DNA from: Aaosphaeria pasadenensis
Lineage: Eukaryota; Ascomycota; Dothideomycetes; Pleosporales
DNA: 64,000 nt
Assembly: GCA_022813625.1 (NCBI GenBank)
Contig: JAKLMB010000040.1
Span: 248,001-312,000 of the forward strand
Direction of reading: 5' to 3'
Part shown: piece after piece, positions 21,072 through 32,788 of the stretch
Position numbering within the stretch: position 1 is the stretch's first letter
Layout of the letters: each line of letters opens with the position of its first letter
The notes under the pieces: model-generated
What the model was told of the DNA's origin: nothing
The model's database searches: none
What the model saw: only the letters and a program-made list of their open reading frames with translations
Made by a program: the position numbers and the translations under genes

Positions 21072-22543
21072 ATGGATTACCAACCGTTCAATAGCCAGCA
21101 TGCCTCGTTTGGCGGCCCGTTCTCCACCCTGCCAGGCACACCCGCTCACCTCGCCCAGCCCACGCATTCCCCGCAACAGCAACAGCAGTACGGTGACCCA
21201 CACGGCCGGTTCTTGCAATCAACTCCATCACCGTTTCCCTACGGCCAGCAGCAGTTCCCGAACAATGGCCAGCCAGGTGGTGGATACCCAAACATGGGTG
21301 GTAGTGTTGCGCCCAATGGTGGCTTGATGCAGCCTGGAGGAGGAGGCATGCAGCACAACCAGCTTCACCAAGCCAGAGGTATGTCTGTCATATAACCGTG
21401 ATATATGTCTTACCCTTCGAGTCTCGAGTCTCGAGTCCCAAGCCTCACCTTTGGACATTCGGCTAACCACTTGTCTCTGGATAAGCAGTTCTTCAACAGC
21501 AACAGCAACATCAGCAGCAGCAGCAACAGCAACAACATCAACAACACCAGCAGCAGCAGCAGCAACACCAGCAGCAGCAACAGCAACAGCAACACCAGCA
21601 GCAACAGCAACAACACCAGCAACACCAGCAACACCAGCAACATCAGCAACACCAGCAACATCAGCAACACCCATCGTTGTCCTCCCCGAGCCCCTACTCG
21701 TCAGCGCCCTACTCACAAGCCATCCCCTCGCCAGCAAATCCCCAGTTCATCCAAAACCGCCAGACCGCCTCACCCTCGAATGCAAACAACCACGGCAGCC
21801 CGTATGCCAACAACCCACAGATGCAGCAGCCGTCACCGAGCCTTCCATCGAATACGCCACAACCGATGAACCCGGGGTCAGCAGGCCAGCCCCAGGCCCA
21901 GCAGAATATGCAGGTACAAACGCCGGTGAAGACGCTCCCACAATCCCCGGTCTCCCCGGTCGCGCAGGCTCGCGACAAGGAGCGCGTGACAACGTTGCTG
22001 GAGATCAACACATTACTGCTGAAAGAGGTGGTTGAGTTGCAGAACCAGGGGAAGGCCGGACAGATCGTTCCACCGCCAGCCGGGCAGGAGGTTAAGCCAG
22101 AAGACAAGCCCAAGCCCTCGAATGAATATATCGAGTGAGTTCAGATATTTTCCCCATTTCCCCCACAACTCTTCAAAATGTTTACATGAGACTAACCTCG
22201 CTCCCATAGCTGCATGCGCCGCCTACAGTCCAACCTCGCCTTCCTCGCCCAAAACGCCGAAAGCAACAAAAAGCCCAACCAGCCAATCCAACCCGGACCC
22301 GCAATCATGACCGCACCCTCTTCTCCCCCAGAGCTTATCGAAATGTACACAAGACTACAGGGCCTCTACCCCGGCTGGAAAGGCCAGCAAGGACAAATGA
22401 AAGCCTCGCCCGGCCCGGGTCGCTTGAACTCGACGTCCTCGAACGCAGGCAGCCTCAGCGGCATGCAGCCGCCCAATAGCGCCGGCCTACACAACAACAT
22501 GCAACCCCCAAATAGCGCGGGACTGCAATCGAACATGCAATAA
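21072..22543 (+). CDS. SS18/SSXT-domain transcription coactivator with polyQ/H tract
   Basis: Three exons (21072-21378, 21489-22134, 22210-22543) encode 428 aa. Residues 1-102 are rich in Gln, Pro, Gly and Asn. Exon 2 opens with about 60 residues made only of Gln and His (residues about 105-165). After a Ser/Pro/Gln linker, residues about 265-338 resemble the SSXT domain: KERVTTLLEINTLLLKEVVE, then QNQGK, then CMRRLQSNLAFLAQNAE. In animals SS18 and in plants GIF proteins with this domain are subunits or partners of SWI/SNF chromatin remodellers, so a nuclear coactivator role is inferred. The C-terminus holds two copies of MQPPNSAGL. The intron 1 acceptor is placed at 21488 because only that joins the Gln frame to exon 1. 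Confidence 0.82.
21489..21670 (+). repeat. CAG/CAA/CAC/CAT trinucleotide tract
   Basis: About 180 bp made almost wholly of CAR and CAY codons, encoding mixed Gln and His. It begins 2 bp after the splice acceptor, so the repeat forms the edge of exon 2. It is likely to vary in length between strains. Confidence 0.9.
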
Positions 22544-24273
22544 AAACGTCCGCTACCTTGCAATCTAAAACCTCCTCCCACGCCATTTCTACCTACCTAT
22601 CCTCCTCATATCACCCCTCTTACCTCCCATATCCCCCCTCGCTTTCGGTTATCGTTCTCGACATACATTCCCCTTGGCGCTGGGCGCGAAACAAATTTAA
22701 CGTGGGAACAACGCGCTGCACGACGATCTTCGCAAGAAACAAAAAAATTACCAAAGGATAGTGGTGAGGAGAAGGGGACGGGGCGAACGTTCGCCAGACC
22801 ATTAGTTATAATGTATTTTTACATATCTTTTCTTCTTTTCCTTTTTTGGGAAGAAGGGGACGGGGAAAGGGGTTCGGACGGCGTTTTTGTGTAAACTGTG
22901 ACAGAGTCTTTTTTTTTTTTTTCGGATAGCTCGTAGAATTGAAAAAACATACGGTTTGGATCTTGCTGTCTTTTTTGTGGCTTGTTGATGTGTGAGATGA
23001 ATCGAACTGAATCGAAACGAGTTCGGTTTTGTGCCCGTCTTAGATGTTATGTCGAGGTAATACGGTAAGAGCACGTTTCTTGAGACCCTCGGGATATAAC
23101 TATCCTTTTGGTTTCTTACATGCGGGCTACCTGGGAACAACAGTCTTTGGGGTCAATATAACGTCTTTGCATTGGAAGGACTGGTGGTTCACCTCGTGAC
23201 AGTATTGCTTTAATTCACTACGCATGGATTGACGTCGGTTACTTCGCGATCTGTAAATTGATGTGGTGACTTTGATTTATTTCTTCATACGACTACTGTT
23301 CTCTCTCTCCTTTCTCTAGTAATAGAACAAACGGCATCTGAGCGGGCACATCCGATGAGACGTCCTCCCATCCTACCACGCCCGCGCCCGTTTGTCAACG
23401 CTCTATCCATCCATCCATCCATCCATTGGTCGATCTATCTATCTTTCTTTCAACAGGAAGCAAAACAGGGTATAATTCTCATCCACCGAATATGTCAAAT
23501 GCAACGACAAGCAAGAACTGAATTCAACAAAGGGGGGTGAGAAGCCAAAAACAAAAGACAGGTAAAGAACTCCCAAGAACGCCGTATTCTCCGTTTTCTC
23601 TCCGTGTGTGTGATAGAAGTATTTGATAAAACGCCTGGATGCAAGGTTTGTGATGGCGGTTTTTGTTTTCTTTTGGGTTGTTCCCTTGGTGGTGGATGGG
23701 GAGGTTGTGCACTATTCAAACACTCAATGCGTGTGGCTGATCTGTCTGGCGTGGTTCTTCGAACTATATGCTGGGAATCTTGAATGAAGCAGCTCCGTCA
23801 GGCGTCGTAGCATTGCGAAATGTGGCGCCCAGGCAGTTTTTCAGTAGCGCCTCGTCTCGCATGAAGTTTCCTAGAGCATTTGGTAGCCATTGGCTTGTTT
23901 TGAGACGAATGGTGTGAGCTAGATTGTGAGGAAATAGTGTCGAGAGCCACGTGGAATCGAACTTAAAATCCAATTCATGGCGGATTGTTATACATGGTGC
24001 ATTCCACGAGGGGCAACCATGGCGGCGATGTTACGCTGACGAGGGAGCCTGTAAAGTGCTCTGGTCTGTTGTGGGTCGCCATGTTTAGGGCCCAGGAGGG
24101 TTTTCAGAAGGCGTTTAGGAGACCGTCTCGTTTTTTACGCGTTCTAGAAATGGAGGCAATGATTCTCTGGGCTCTTTTTTGATGATCGGGATCTCCACTG
24201 CCTCATCACTGGTTGCCTTTTCACTGGTTGCAATCTTACTGGCTGCAATCTCACTGTTTGTGTCTCCAGATTC
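22544..24273. other. 1.7-kb region between convergent SSXT and HFI1 genes
   Basis: It holds a T run near 22908-22921 and an (ATCC)n microsatellite at about 23406-23427. A minus-strand frame that looks protein-like lies at 23764-24035 (stop TAG at 23764-23766), with no ATG in frame; see findings. Confidence 0.5.
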
Positions 24274-25636
24274 CTACACTGTGACAGCCAAGCAACCTTC
24301 CAGGACGTTGTCAATGTCAAGACTGTCTTGCACGCCACCTCCACTCCATGTCAATTCGTCGTCAATTGCCATGGGATCGCCCAATTCGAATTGGTAGCCG
24401 TTTGGTAGGCTATCTGATTTGTCATCGATTGCGTTGGCCGCCAGCCTGGCGGGGCGCGTGGATACCGGCTTTGTCTGCAGAGTCTCGTTGAGCTCCTCCA
24501 CGCCAGGAGAATCGAGGTATATCTTATTCGCAATCTCCCCAGAGACAATTGGAACCTGTCCGAGGTAGCTGTCGCCGAGCCCTAGTGCTATCTTCAAGTC
24601 GGCCATGCATAGGGGCTTTCTCTTTCGCATCTCCTCAACCTCTATGGGTAGGAGACCGTCCTGGCTCCTGTTGATGTCGCCTCTTGCGGCACGCTCTTCT
24701 TCTCTTTCTAGCCTGCGCTTGTAATCTGCAGTCCTGACGTAGCCAGGTCCGTTTGAACTGACACGCTGGAAGAAGTTCGTCAAAGCCTCCTTGATATATG
24801 TCTCCGTAGCGACATTGACAAAAGTAGCGCAATCGGTGCTGTGCCCAGACGGAAGCCCGTTTTCGTAACATATGGGAAGCATACGTGCTTGTATAGAGCT
24901 AGCATCGGGAAACTCGTGTGTCTCGGTGAACAGTGGAGCGGTGTAGCGTTTGCGGATCTCGATTTCCCAATCTGTGATAATGTAAGCACGTGAAAGCATG
25001 AATTGTGGATTCTGTAATGGTCGACAACTTACTGGTTTTTGAAAACCCGCCAGCACTAGCAGGGCCAGTGTCAGGCTGCTTGATCCTTCTCGCATCGTAA
25101 TATTCCGTCATAATGCTAGTAAAAGGGTCCATTGAGTCGTCTTGCAGCGTCTTTAGCCTCTTTCTCTCCCGCCTCGACAATCCCATCACCTCGCTCTTCA
25201 ATCTCTTCTCCGTCTCATCTCGCTGTCCCGCACTGGTGCCTTTGCTCCCAGCACCAGGGACCTTGCCAACCACCTTGTCATCTGCCCAACTGGCAATTCC
25301 TGCCTCAGGCGCATCTCTCCAAATGTTGGCGTATATAGCGAGGATGAATTGATTGTGCGCATGCTCGAGCGCGGGGGTGGTCAGGATGGGGTCTAATATC
25401 GTGGTGAGCTCTTCTTGGTTGAGGTTTCCGAGGAGGAATCGTTGGATCGCGGATTTATAGGTAAGCCATGATGCATCACCAACGGCAGTCTTGATTGTGT
25501 TGTACAGAGGCTCAACGTCAACTCGAGGGGTAACCTTCTTTTCCGGTTTGAGTACCAGAGGAGGTGCGGGTAGTGTTTTTGTTGCTAGCACGGGTGTGGT
25601 AGACACATTGATGGCGTCTGGGCGGATGGTTGCCAT
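24274..25636 (-). CDS. HFI1: SAGA complex subunit Ada1/Hfi1
   Basis: Two exons (25636-25033, 24971-24274) join through a 61-bp intron to give 433 aa. The N-terminal region LYNTIKTAVGDASWLTYKSA through NQFILAIYANI is the Ada1/Tada1 homology region. It is followed by a basic segment (SRRERKRLK), then NWEIEIRKRYTAPLF and ARMLPICYENGL, which are characteristic of fungal Ada1. The central histone-fold region that pairs with Taf12 is expected within this protein. Ada1 is a structural core subunit of SAGA, which delivers Gcn5 acetylase and TBP to promoters. A shorter cryptic intron of 21 bp at the same donor was rejected as too small. Confidence 0.9.
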
Positions 25637-26453
25637 GATGGGTGGAGGGGACGTCAGCCGTCGCGACAGGCGCGTTGCGGAGATGCGCAGACCTGCAACT
25701 TATTCCCCTGATCACACCGGCGAGATGTCGGGGTGCTACGGGGTACAAGAAGGCGATATCCTTCGTCGCAAATGATATCTGAAGAGGTTTCCGATCAAAT
25801 AGTAATGAAATAAGTGGTGTGCGGACTGCACTTTGATGGGGAATGTTGCGAGTGCAAGTGAGGTGAGGTTGAATGAAGCTCGGGGGTCGTGCGGAGTTGC
25901 CGATCGCCAGACTCTGGTGTCGCAGCCAAAGCTAAAACACACTACGAGTACACTCTAGGTACCAAACTTTCATTATTTTGCTTGCGCAGCACTCTATAGA
26001 TATTCAACCCACAACTAACCTAGTAATTGAACGTTGACTCAATGAAGTTAAGACTGAATGAGAGCAAGTTTAATGAGTTATTAGATCGTCATTCATGGTA
26101 TTGGTCTGCATCTGCAGACCACAGTAAACAAGTGTATCCTCGACATCTGGTCTATATAATACAAGGCGTGTCCTAACCAACAACCGTGCTGGTTTGGGTA
26201 TATTACCATATGCCGAGCGAATATCCGAAAATAGCAGAAAAACAATTAATTTCAATCTTTTCCATTGTTCACTGCAAGTGTGGCATTGTCCACGTGATTT
26301 TATCACTTCCACTGGCATCATCTGATGATCTCGGAGATCTCCTCTGGACAAGCGTCGACTTGGACGTCCCCGGTTCGACCATAACTGGAGAAAGAGGGAA
26401 TAGCTCTGCAAACTTGACCCAAGGAAACACCCAGGACAAGTCGATAGCTACAT
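25637..26453. other. Intergenic region upstream of HFI1, 3' of PRP1/PRP6
   Basis: 817 bp with no supported gene. It contains the HFI1 promoter and the 3' flank of the splicing-factor gene. Both genes read leftward. Confidence 0.5.
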
Positions 26454-29408
26454 TCACTCGGTCTTTGAGATCGCAATCTTCATTAGTTCCTCCGTGCTTT
26501 TTCTGAAATTCTTCGGGTCCTTGATGACACTCTGCCAGATCTCGCCATGCTTCGGCTCGGCCATGGCTGCTTTGCTCAAAACCTCGGCCTTCTTCTCTTC
26601 TGTACCATGCTGCTCTAGGAACTTCATGAAATAGACCCAGCCATCTCCATAATCAGAGTCAAGCACGACGGCCTTGGTGAACCACGTGCTTGCTTTGTCT
26701 AACCTTCGCTCTGCCCAGAAGATTCGAGCGACAACGACGAAGAGCTGAGGGTCGTTTTCCACCTTCTTGATCGCCTCTAGTGCACGAGGTTTCCGCTGTG
26801 TTCGCGATTCTAGGTTCATTATTTTCTCGGCCCAGAGCAGGCCAGAGTGAGGACATTCCTGTAGTGCGCCCGCCATGAGTTTGTTTGCCGCTGGGAGGTT
26901 GCCCGCTCGTCTCTCCAGACGCACAGCCTCGCAGAGAAGTTCCGGATTCTTGGGGTTCTGGGCGCGGCCTCGGTCGAGGGTTGAGCGAGCTTTGACAACG
27001 GCTCCCGTTTTCTCCTGTATGCGCGAGAGAAGGATGAAGAGAGTAGGTGCTTTCGAATTGGCACGTGTTCCAACCGAGTAGGCTTCCTGTGCTTCTTTGA
27101 GCTTTGACATTGACTCATAAATCTGACCCTTCATGGAGTGGAGCTTCCAGCTTCCAGGCCATGTTTGCAGGCCTCGGTTGACCAGATCAAGGGCAGCGTC
27201 CAAGTCGCCCAGTTGGCGTTCCAATGCAGCCGACTTGATGAAGATACGATCGGTCGCAGCAGATTCACGAGCAATCTTGAGGAAGGTGCGAGCCTGGTCG
27301 AATTCGTTGGCGTCAACCTCAAAATCGACAGCTCGTGTATAAAGGTTCTCATTGCCAGGCAATTGCTGGAATGATCGCGCAATGACCTGTCGTGCTTCGG
27401 CTGGTTTGCCTGCTTGCCACATCTCGCGGGCGTACGAAAGCCAAAGGGACTCTGATTTAGGGCAGGCATTGACTGCCCTCTCAAGCATGTTCAAGAGAAG
27501 ATCGACAGTCCCGTGGCGCTTTTCAAGTTCGGCAGCAGCGTGCCAGACCGTTGTACTGAGAGGGAAGATAGATATGGCATGGCCGAGAACGGCTCTCGCA
27601 GTCTCGAATCTACCCCTGGCAATGCTGTCTTTGGCGTCTTGTAACCATGTGTCTCGTCGTTCGTCATCTTCATCCAGTCCCCAACCGATAGTGGCTTTGA
27701 TAATTGATCCAGCAGTGGCAATAGCACCCTCTTCATCACAGATTTCAGCCTGTGTGATCCATTCCTCACGTTTCAGCATTGCATTTTCCTTGATAAGTGC
27801 CTTCACAGCACGTTCCATGACTTTGTCACACAGGTCCGATCTGCCAAGCTGTTCCTGTAACCGACACGCCTGCACCCAGATTGCCCAACTTGTGGGTATG
27901 GCTTTGCGTGCAGCATTGAGAATCTGCTGTGCGTGCTCAGGATCGCAGACTCGCGCGTACGAGACCCAAAGCTCTTCGGAAAGCTTCACTGTTTCAGTGG
28001 CCTTTGCAAAGAGCATCGTAACGTCCTTGATGTCCTCCGTGTCGTTGATGAGGATTTTCCAGAGCTCAACGGACTGTGGGTTGTGGTCCAATGCTTGTCT
28101 TGTCACCTTTTTGCGGGCTGCTACGGTTTGTTCTAGATCGATTGCAGCGATCCACAGCTTGATCGCTTTCGGGTTTTGCTTGATACCATTGGCAGCGATC
28201 ACTTTGGCGTTATGAAGAATATCACGATTGATGCGAATCGCTTCTTCCCAGACGACGATTGAACGCGGGCACATTTCGCATCCTTGTTGAATGACCTTTT
28301 TAGCGGTGTGCAGTTTCCCGGCAAGTTCTTCTAATCGGCAAAGAGCAACGTATCCTGGGCCATTGTGTACGTTCGTTTTGACAGCAGACTGCTTAAGTTA
28401 GTACCGTATCGAAAATTACTATAGTGGCAGTACTCACCTCTAAAAGTACTCGAGCGCGTTTGATATCTTCGACAGGGGCCTCTGCTCCCATTGCTTGTGT
28501 CTTGTCCAACGCTGTCATATATCCCTTCACATCTACGGACGTAGCCGTACCAGATACACTTGTCTGGGTTCCGGCATTGCCCTGTGCAGCAGAATCTAAT
28601 CGAACTTGTAGCGCAGATTGCTGGGCAGCTCCGATTGAGGCGAAATTCGTCATGGTACCGTCTCCAGACTCAGATGAAATCGACGTTTCTAGTTGTCCTT
28701 GTTGTGAAGCCGCCGACAGCACGCTATCGGGTACAGCGTAATGACGATTGTTGGCCATTCTAGCTTCTCTTGCTCTCTTTGCCTTTCCTGTCATGTCGCC
28801 CACCTCTGGCAATGCTGCCCACTCCTCTTCAGACAAGCTGCTGAGCGACCGTTTGAGGTCGGCAAATTGTAGCTGAATCTTAGGGTTGTTTCGTTCGTAT
28901 TCTTCGCGTTCTTTCTGTTCGCGGGCTTCCCTATACGGTGGTGTATCGTCGGCATCTATTCGTTGCAAAAGGCCACAATGATGAACATTTCATTGAACAC
29001 AAGCGGTAGGGGGTGGGGTAAGAAAGAAGCAGAAAGGGTTACTAACCTTCGCGCGCGCCGTCTTTTGTCCATCCTCTCATCAATATCCTGATAAACTCGA
29101 TCCGCCTCATCGTCGTCCTTGTCGTAATTCATTCCGCTCGAGAATAGTCCAACTTCGTTGTCGGGATCCTGGAATCTATCCTCTTCTTCATCCTCCTCCT
29201 TCCTTTCTACTGCGCCATATGCTGAAGGTGCTGCCTGGCCAAGTTGCGCTGCACGCTTAGCCAGCATCTCCTTCATCTGTTCCTCCGATGGACCTTCGCG
29301 AGCTGGACCGAGATCACTTCGAGTAGTGAAACCCGTAGCACCACGCCCGAGACCAGCAACATAGTTCTCAGGCGCAGGCATAGACAAGAAATCCCGTCGT
29401 CCGCTCAT
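26454..29408 (-). CDS. PRP6: PRP1/PRP6 U5 snRNP splicing factor
   Basis: Three exons (29408-29047, 28930-28438, 28388-26454) encode 929 aa, the usual size for Prp6 (Prp1 in fission yeast). The start ATG at 29408 gives MSGRRDFLSMPAPENYVAGLG, the conserved entry of the PRP1 N-terminal domain, with GRGATGFTTRSDLGPAR and an acidic stretch next. From about residue 285 to the end lies a series of HAT/TPR-type helical repeats (for example LWIAAIDLE, LWVSYARVCD, IWVQACRLQE). Prp6 bridges U5 and U4/U6 in the tri-snRNP. The first intron (116 bp) was set with its acceptor at 28931, because an earlier AG would break the RRARREAREQKEREEYERNN run typical of the family. Confidence 0.95.
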
Positions 29409-30000
29409 CTTGCCGCCGTTTGTATGCAATGAAGTGAAGGGTTGATTTCCTTAAGATCGAGACCGCCGTGTTACTGGCGCATGCGCCTTTTTGTCCTGTA
29501 GGTTTGAATGCGCGAATATTCCTGGCGCGGTAGTTATTCGAATGTCCGTATTATTGTTGTGTAGTCAGAGGAGCTCTAAAGTTGTCGTTGACATGAAAAG
29601 TAGACGGTTAGCTTTCATGATTATAGGTACGCTAACCTAGGCAAGTAATCAAGCTCTTCGAGTCACATGATTGCGTGTTTGCCTATTTGAACACCATGAT
29701 TTAGCAACACGAGGTAGACAAAAGCATAAATCGCTTTGGACGTGTAAATTGAATTGCAAGCATTAAGTGTAGAATTCAATTATTATTTTGTTGTTAAGAC
29801 TAGGGTTTCAATATCCTGTGCAAGCCCTCCCCTCTCTTTGTCAACACTACCATTAGTTATATGGAACGCATCCATTAATGCTCCATGGCCCCTCAAGTAG
29901 ATTTTCGCCACGGCTATACACATAGTCCTTGGGGCTCAGAGAGCCTATCTGGAGGGAGTAATTTATATATCCTTATGAGCGTCTGGCGATGTTCCCCATT
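29409..30000. other. Intergenic region between FlbE-like gene and PRP6
   Basis: 592 bp, AT-rich toward 29700-29800, no gene seen. It must hold the PRP6 promoter. Confidence 0.5.
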
Positions 30001-30790
30001 TCATTGCGAAGAAGCCGTAGTAGGTATCGGAGGAGCAGCTGACGTATCCCCTCCTCTCGAATTCAGTGACCTGCAAAATATAAGACCTCAGGTCAGCTCA
30101 AATTCTGAAATGTAACATACCTTTTGGATCTAGTAAACCACTTCCTAAAGCCTCTCGGCTTTCTGGGGTTCTGCGATAGGTCAGACTCCGAAACATGTTC
30201 AATATGCCTCTTCGACATACCTGTTGACCAGTGCTTTCATCGATTTTACTTGTAATACTACTTCGATTGATTGCGCTTGGCTGAGACCTTTCCCTATCCG
30301 CATCCTCCCCCTCCTCTTCTCCTTCGTCGTCGTCTTCCTCTTCCTCTGAATCTTCCTCTTCATCTGTTTCGAGCGGAGGTGCCCACCTTTCTGGATCCCC
30401 ATTGATCACAACAAACCATCCTATGTCTTGGCCTACTGCGATCTGATCTCTAAGATCCATTAAAGCAGTCCAAGCTTCATCTGTTACTCCGCGTCCTCTT
30501 ATCTCCTCAATATCCACGCTTAGCTTGACTTCATGAACCTGGTCGCATACATATGCATACGGTTGTTCTTTTGTGACCAGATCTTCAGGGTCGTACTGTT
30601 CAAGAAGTCGTAATGACGGGAGCTTCGCCATAATCTCTGGATATGTTTTGGTGAAGTTCTCAAGATATAGGGTGCTCACAGCTGGTGTCATTATGTAGCT
30701 CGGCGAGCAATCGTCCAGATTCTCCAGGAGGGTCCTATACAGGATCCTTATGCGCGGCCATCGGAAGCCATGAACAAGCCAAGTAGGCAT
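30001..30790 (-). CDS. flbE: FlbE-like developmental regulator
   Basis: Three exons (30790-30221, 30170-30121, 30070-30001) with introns of 50 bp each encode 229 aa. The N-terminus MPTWLVHGFRWPRIRI, followed by LLENLDD and the LEQYDPEDLV, QPYAYVCDQVHEVKLSVDIEE and DIGWFVVINGDPERWAPP blocks, matches my memory of Aspergillus FlbE orthologues (about 200 aa). In A. nidulans FlbE acts with the bZIP factor FlbB at the hyphal tip to start conidiation. A run of about 28 mostly acidic residues (residues about 149-176) may be an activation region. The end, RKPRGFRKWFTRSK plus a short tail, is basic. Start 30790 was chosen over an upstream TTG. The family name comes from pattern memory, not a search. 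Confidence 0.6.
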
Positions 30791-31534
30791 TGTTAATGGA
30801 TAGCTCAAGGAGAGGGCAGCGCCAGGGGATCCGGTTAGACTGAGAGCTCTGTGGATCCAGTCCTAGCTCAAGTCTTGGTGTCAATTGATTGTTTTATTTC
30901 GTTGCGGTGAATGTGTCAATCATGAAGAGTTGACGAGCCAAGGTGAAAAGTGTGCTATGTTTTCAAGCGACAGTGAGATAATCCGCGTACATGATCTGAT
31001 GGGAACCGAGTTGAAGAGTGCAATGCGGAGAAGCACCTGAGTACGCGAGCAATGGTCGAACGCGTATATGCTTGCATGCAGGTGCGATAGATACAATTGG
31101 GACGGCGCGCGAATACGAAGAACTCTTTGTGTCTCGCCAGTCTGGCATGGAAATTGGAGAGAAAGCTGCACCTGTGTTTCAGGGACTTTGGTCTTTCACG
31201 AGCTCATCGGCTTCATCATCCGGAGGCCGGTCCATGATGTTACACAGACGAGGCGCATTATGGCAGGTGAGGGCGAATTCGAAGTAACGACTCATGGTCG
31301 CAATCTGGCCCGCACTTTCCCCCACTTGAGCTCCCCCCTTGTCCTTATCGCCTAATCGTGCAGGGCCGGCCAGCCTCCAACTCCCATCATTCACCCATGA
31401 GTTCTTCGTCATTGTCGTCATATGCTCCAGAGCGATTCGGAGTACCAGAGTCCACATATCTTGTCGCGCACATCGCCAGCGGCGTTTCTAGAACAGCTGC
31501 ATCTTTCTAATAATACTTTGACCTAGTCACGGAC
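30791..31534. promoter_or_regulatory. Divergent region between the FlbE-like gene and the Cir_N gene
   Basis: 744 bp separate two start codons pointing apart. No clear core motif was seen. Confidence 0.5.
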
Positions 31535-32788
31535 ATGCCACTGTGCGTAAGACCACACTTCAAAGGATTCTATAGCTTCCTCTAGCGCTCGCGCGTTGTC
31601 AACACCAATACTGACAAACATACAGTCACTTGCTTGGTAAAAAGGTAGCTCCCTCCTTCACACACCATTCTAGCATTGATTCTGACCATCGAAACTCAGT
31701 CATGGAACGTCTACAACCCAGCAGCAATCGCCCGCGTCAAGGCGGACGAGGCTGCTGCCGCCGGCCGAGAAGCTGCGGAGGAGCAGCGCATGCAGGAGGT
31801 TGATGCCGCACGCCGAGCAGCTATTCTTCGAGGACAAACACCTCCACCTTTACCCGATGAGGAGTCTACGCACAATGAGAGGCGACCGGAACGGGAGAAG
31901 GATGGTCAAGAGCGAAAAAGAAGACGTTTGCATGGAGAAGATGATACAGACAGGGACATTCGGCTGGCGCGGGTCACGACAGGGCCTAAGGACGAGGAAA
32001 CAGTCTCTACACTGAAGCTTAGGCGGCCAGAAAGCGATGCGCCATTGACGGACCATGCTGGCAATATCAATCTCTTTCCGATTGATCTCAAGGAGGCTGG
32101 GAAGCGTGAGAAGAACGAGGAAGCAGAGAAGGAGAGGAAGAAGAAGGAGCGCGCCTTCGAGGATCAATACACAATGCGATTCTCCAATGCCGCGGGACAA
32201 AAGGGGACTTTGCAACAACCTTGGTATGCGACAGCAAACAACAGCCGGGATGACCCAAACACCAACTCCGGAGATCAAACTATCGCCTACCCTGGTTTCG
32301 AGACCAAAGATGTCTGGGGAAACACAGATCCTCGCCGCAAAGAGAGGGAGCAGGCGCGGATGGCCTCAAATGACCCGCTTGCGTTCATGAACAAGGCCCA
32401 GGTGCAGCTCAAGAAAAGCAAGGCAGATCGGAAGAAATGGGCGGAAGAGCGAGATCGTGAGCTCAGCGGGATGAGACTAGCTGAGGAACGGGAGCATAGA
32501 AGAGAGAGGCATACTAAACGCAGGCATCGCAGAGAAGATGATGACGACTTAACAGATGACACGTCTAGAGATAGGCACAGGCGAGATCATTCTTCTAAGG
32601 ACAGACACCGACAAAGAAGTCATAGTCATGATCGTAGGCGGCATGATAGGAAATCATCACACCGAGATCGAAAGCGTAGCAGAAGTCGAAGTCGAAGTCG
32701 AGATCGAGAGCATCACCGAAAGAAAGATGATATGAAGTCTCGTCGCAACGACCGACACGGCGATGTGAAGGAAAAGCATCGCACATAG
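31535..32788 (+). CDS. LENG1-like Cir_N-domain protein with RS/RD-rich tail
   Basis: Three exons (31535-31542, 31626-31644, 31700-32788) encode 371 aa. The first coding exon is 8 nt and the second 19 nt. They are needed to build MPLHLLGKK ahead of SWNVYNPAAIARVKADEA, which together form the Cir_N motif seen in animal LENG1 and related splicing proteins. A middle block, GNINLFPIDLKEAGKREKNE followed by a Lys/Glu helix and QQPWY, also matches LENG1. The last 120 residues are Arg/Asp/Ser/His-rich (SRSRSRSRDR), as in splicing-associated proteins. A nuclear role near the spliceosome is inferred. Without the micro-exons the frame would have to start inside intron sequence at a non-ATG codon. Confidence 0.82.

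Noticed and set aside
21410..21670. Minus-strand poly-Leu ORF
   Set aside because: It is the reverse complement of the CAG/CAA tract in the SSXT gene.
24972..25032. A 21-bp intron in HFI1 using the first AG after the donor
   Set aside because: Too short for splicing; the 61-bp choice keeps the conserved NWEIEIRKRY run in frame.
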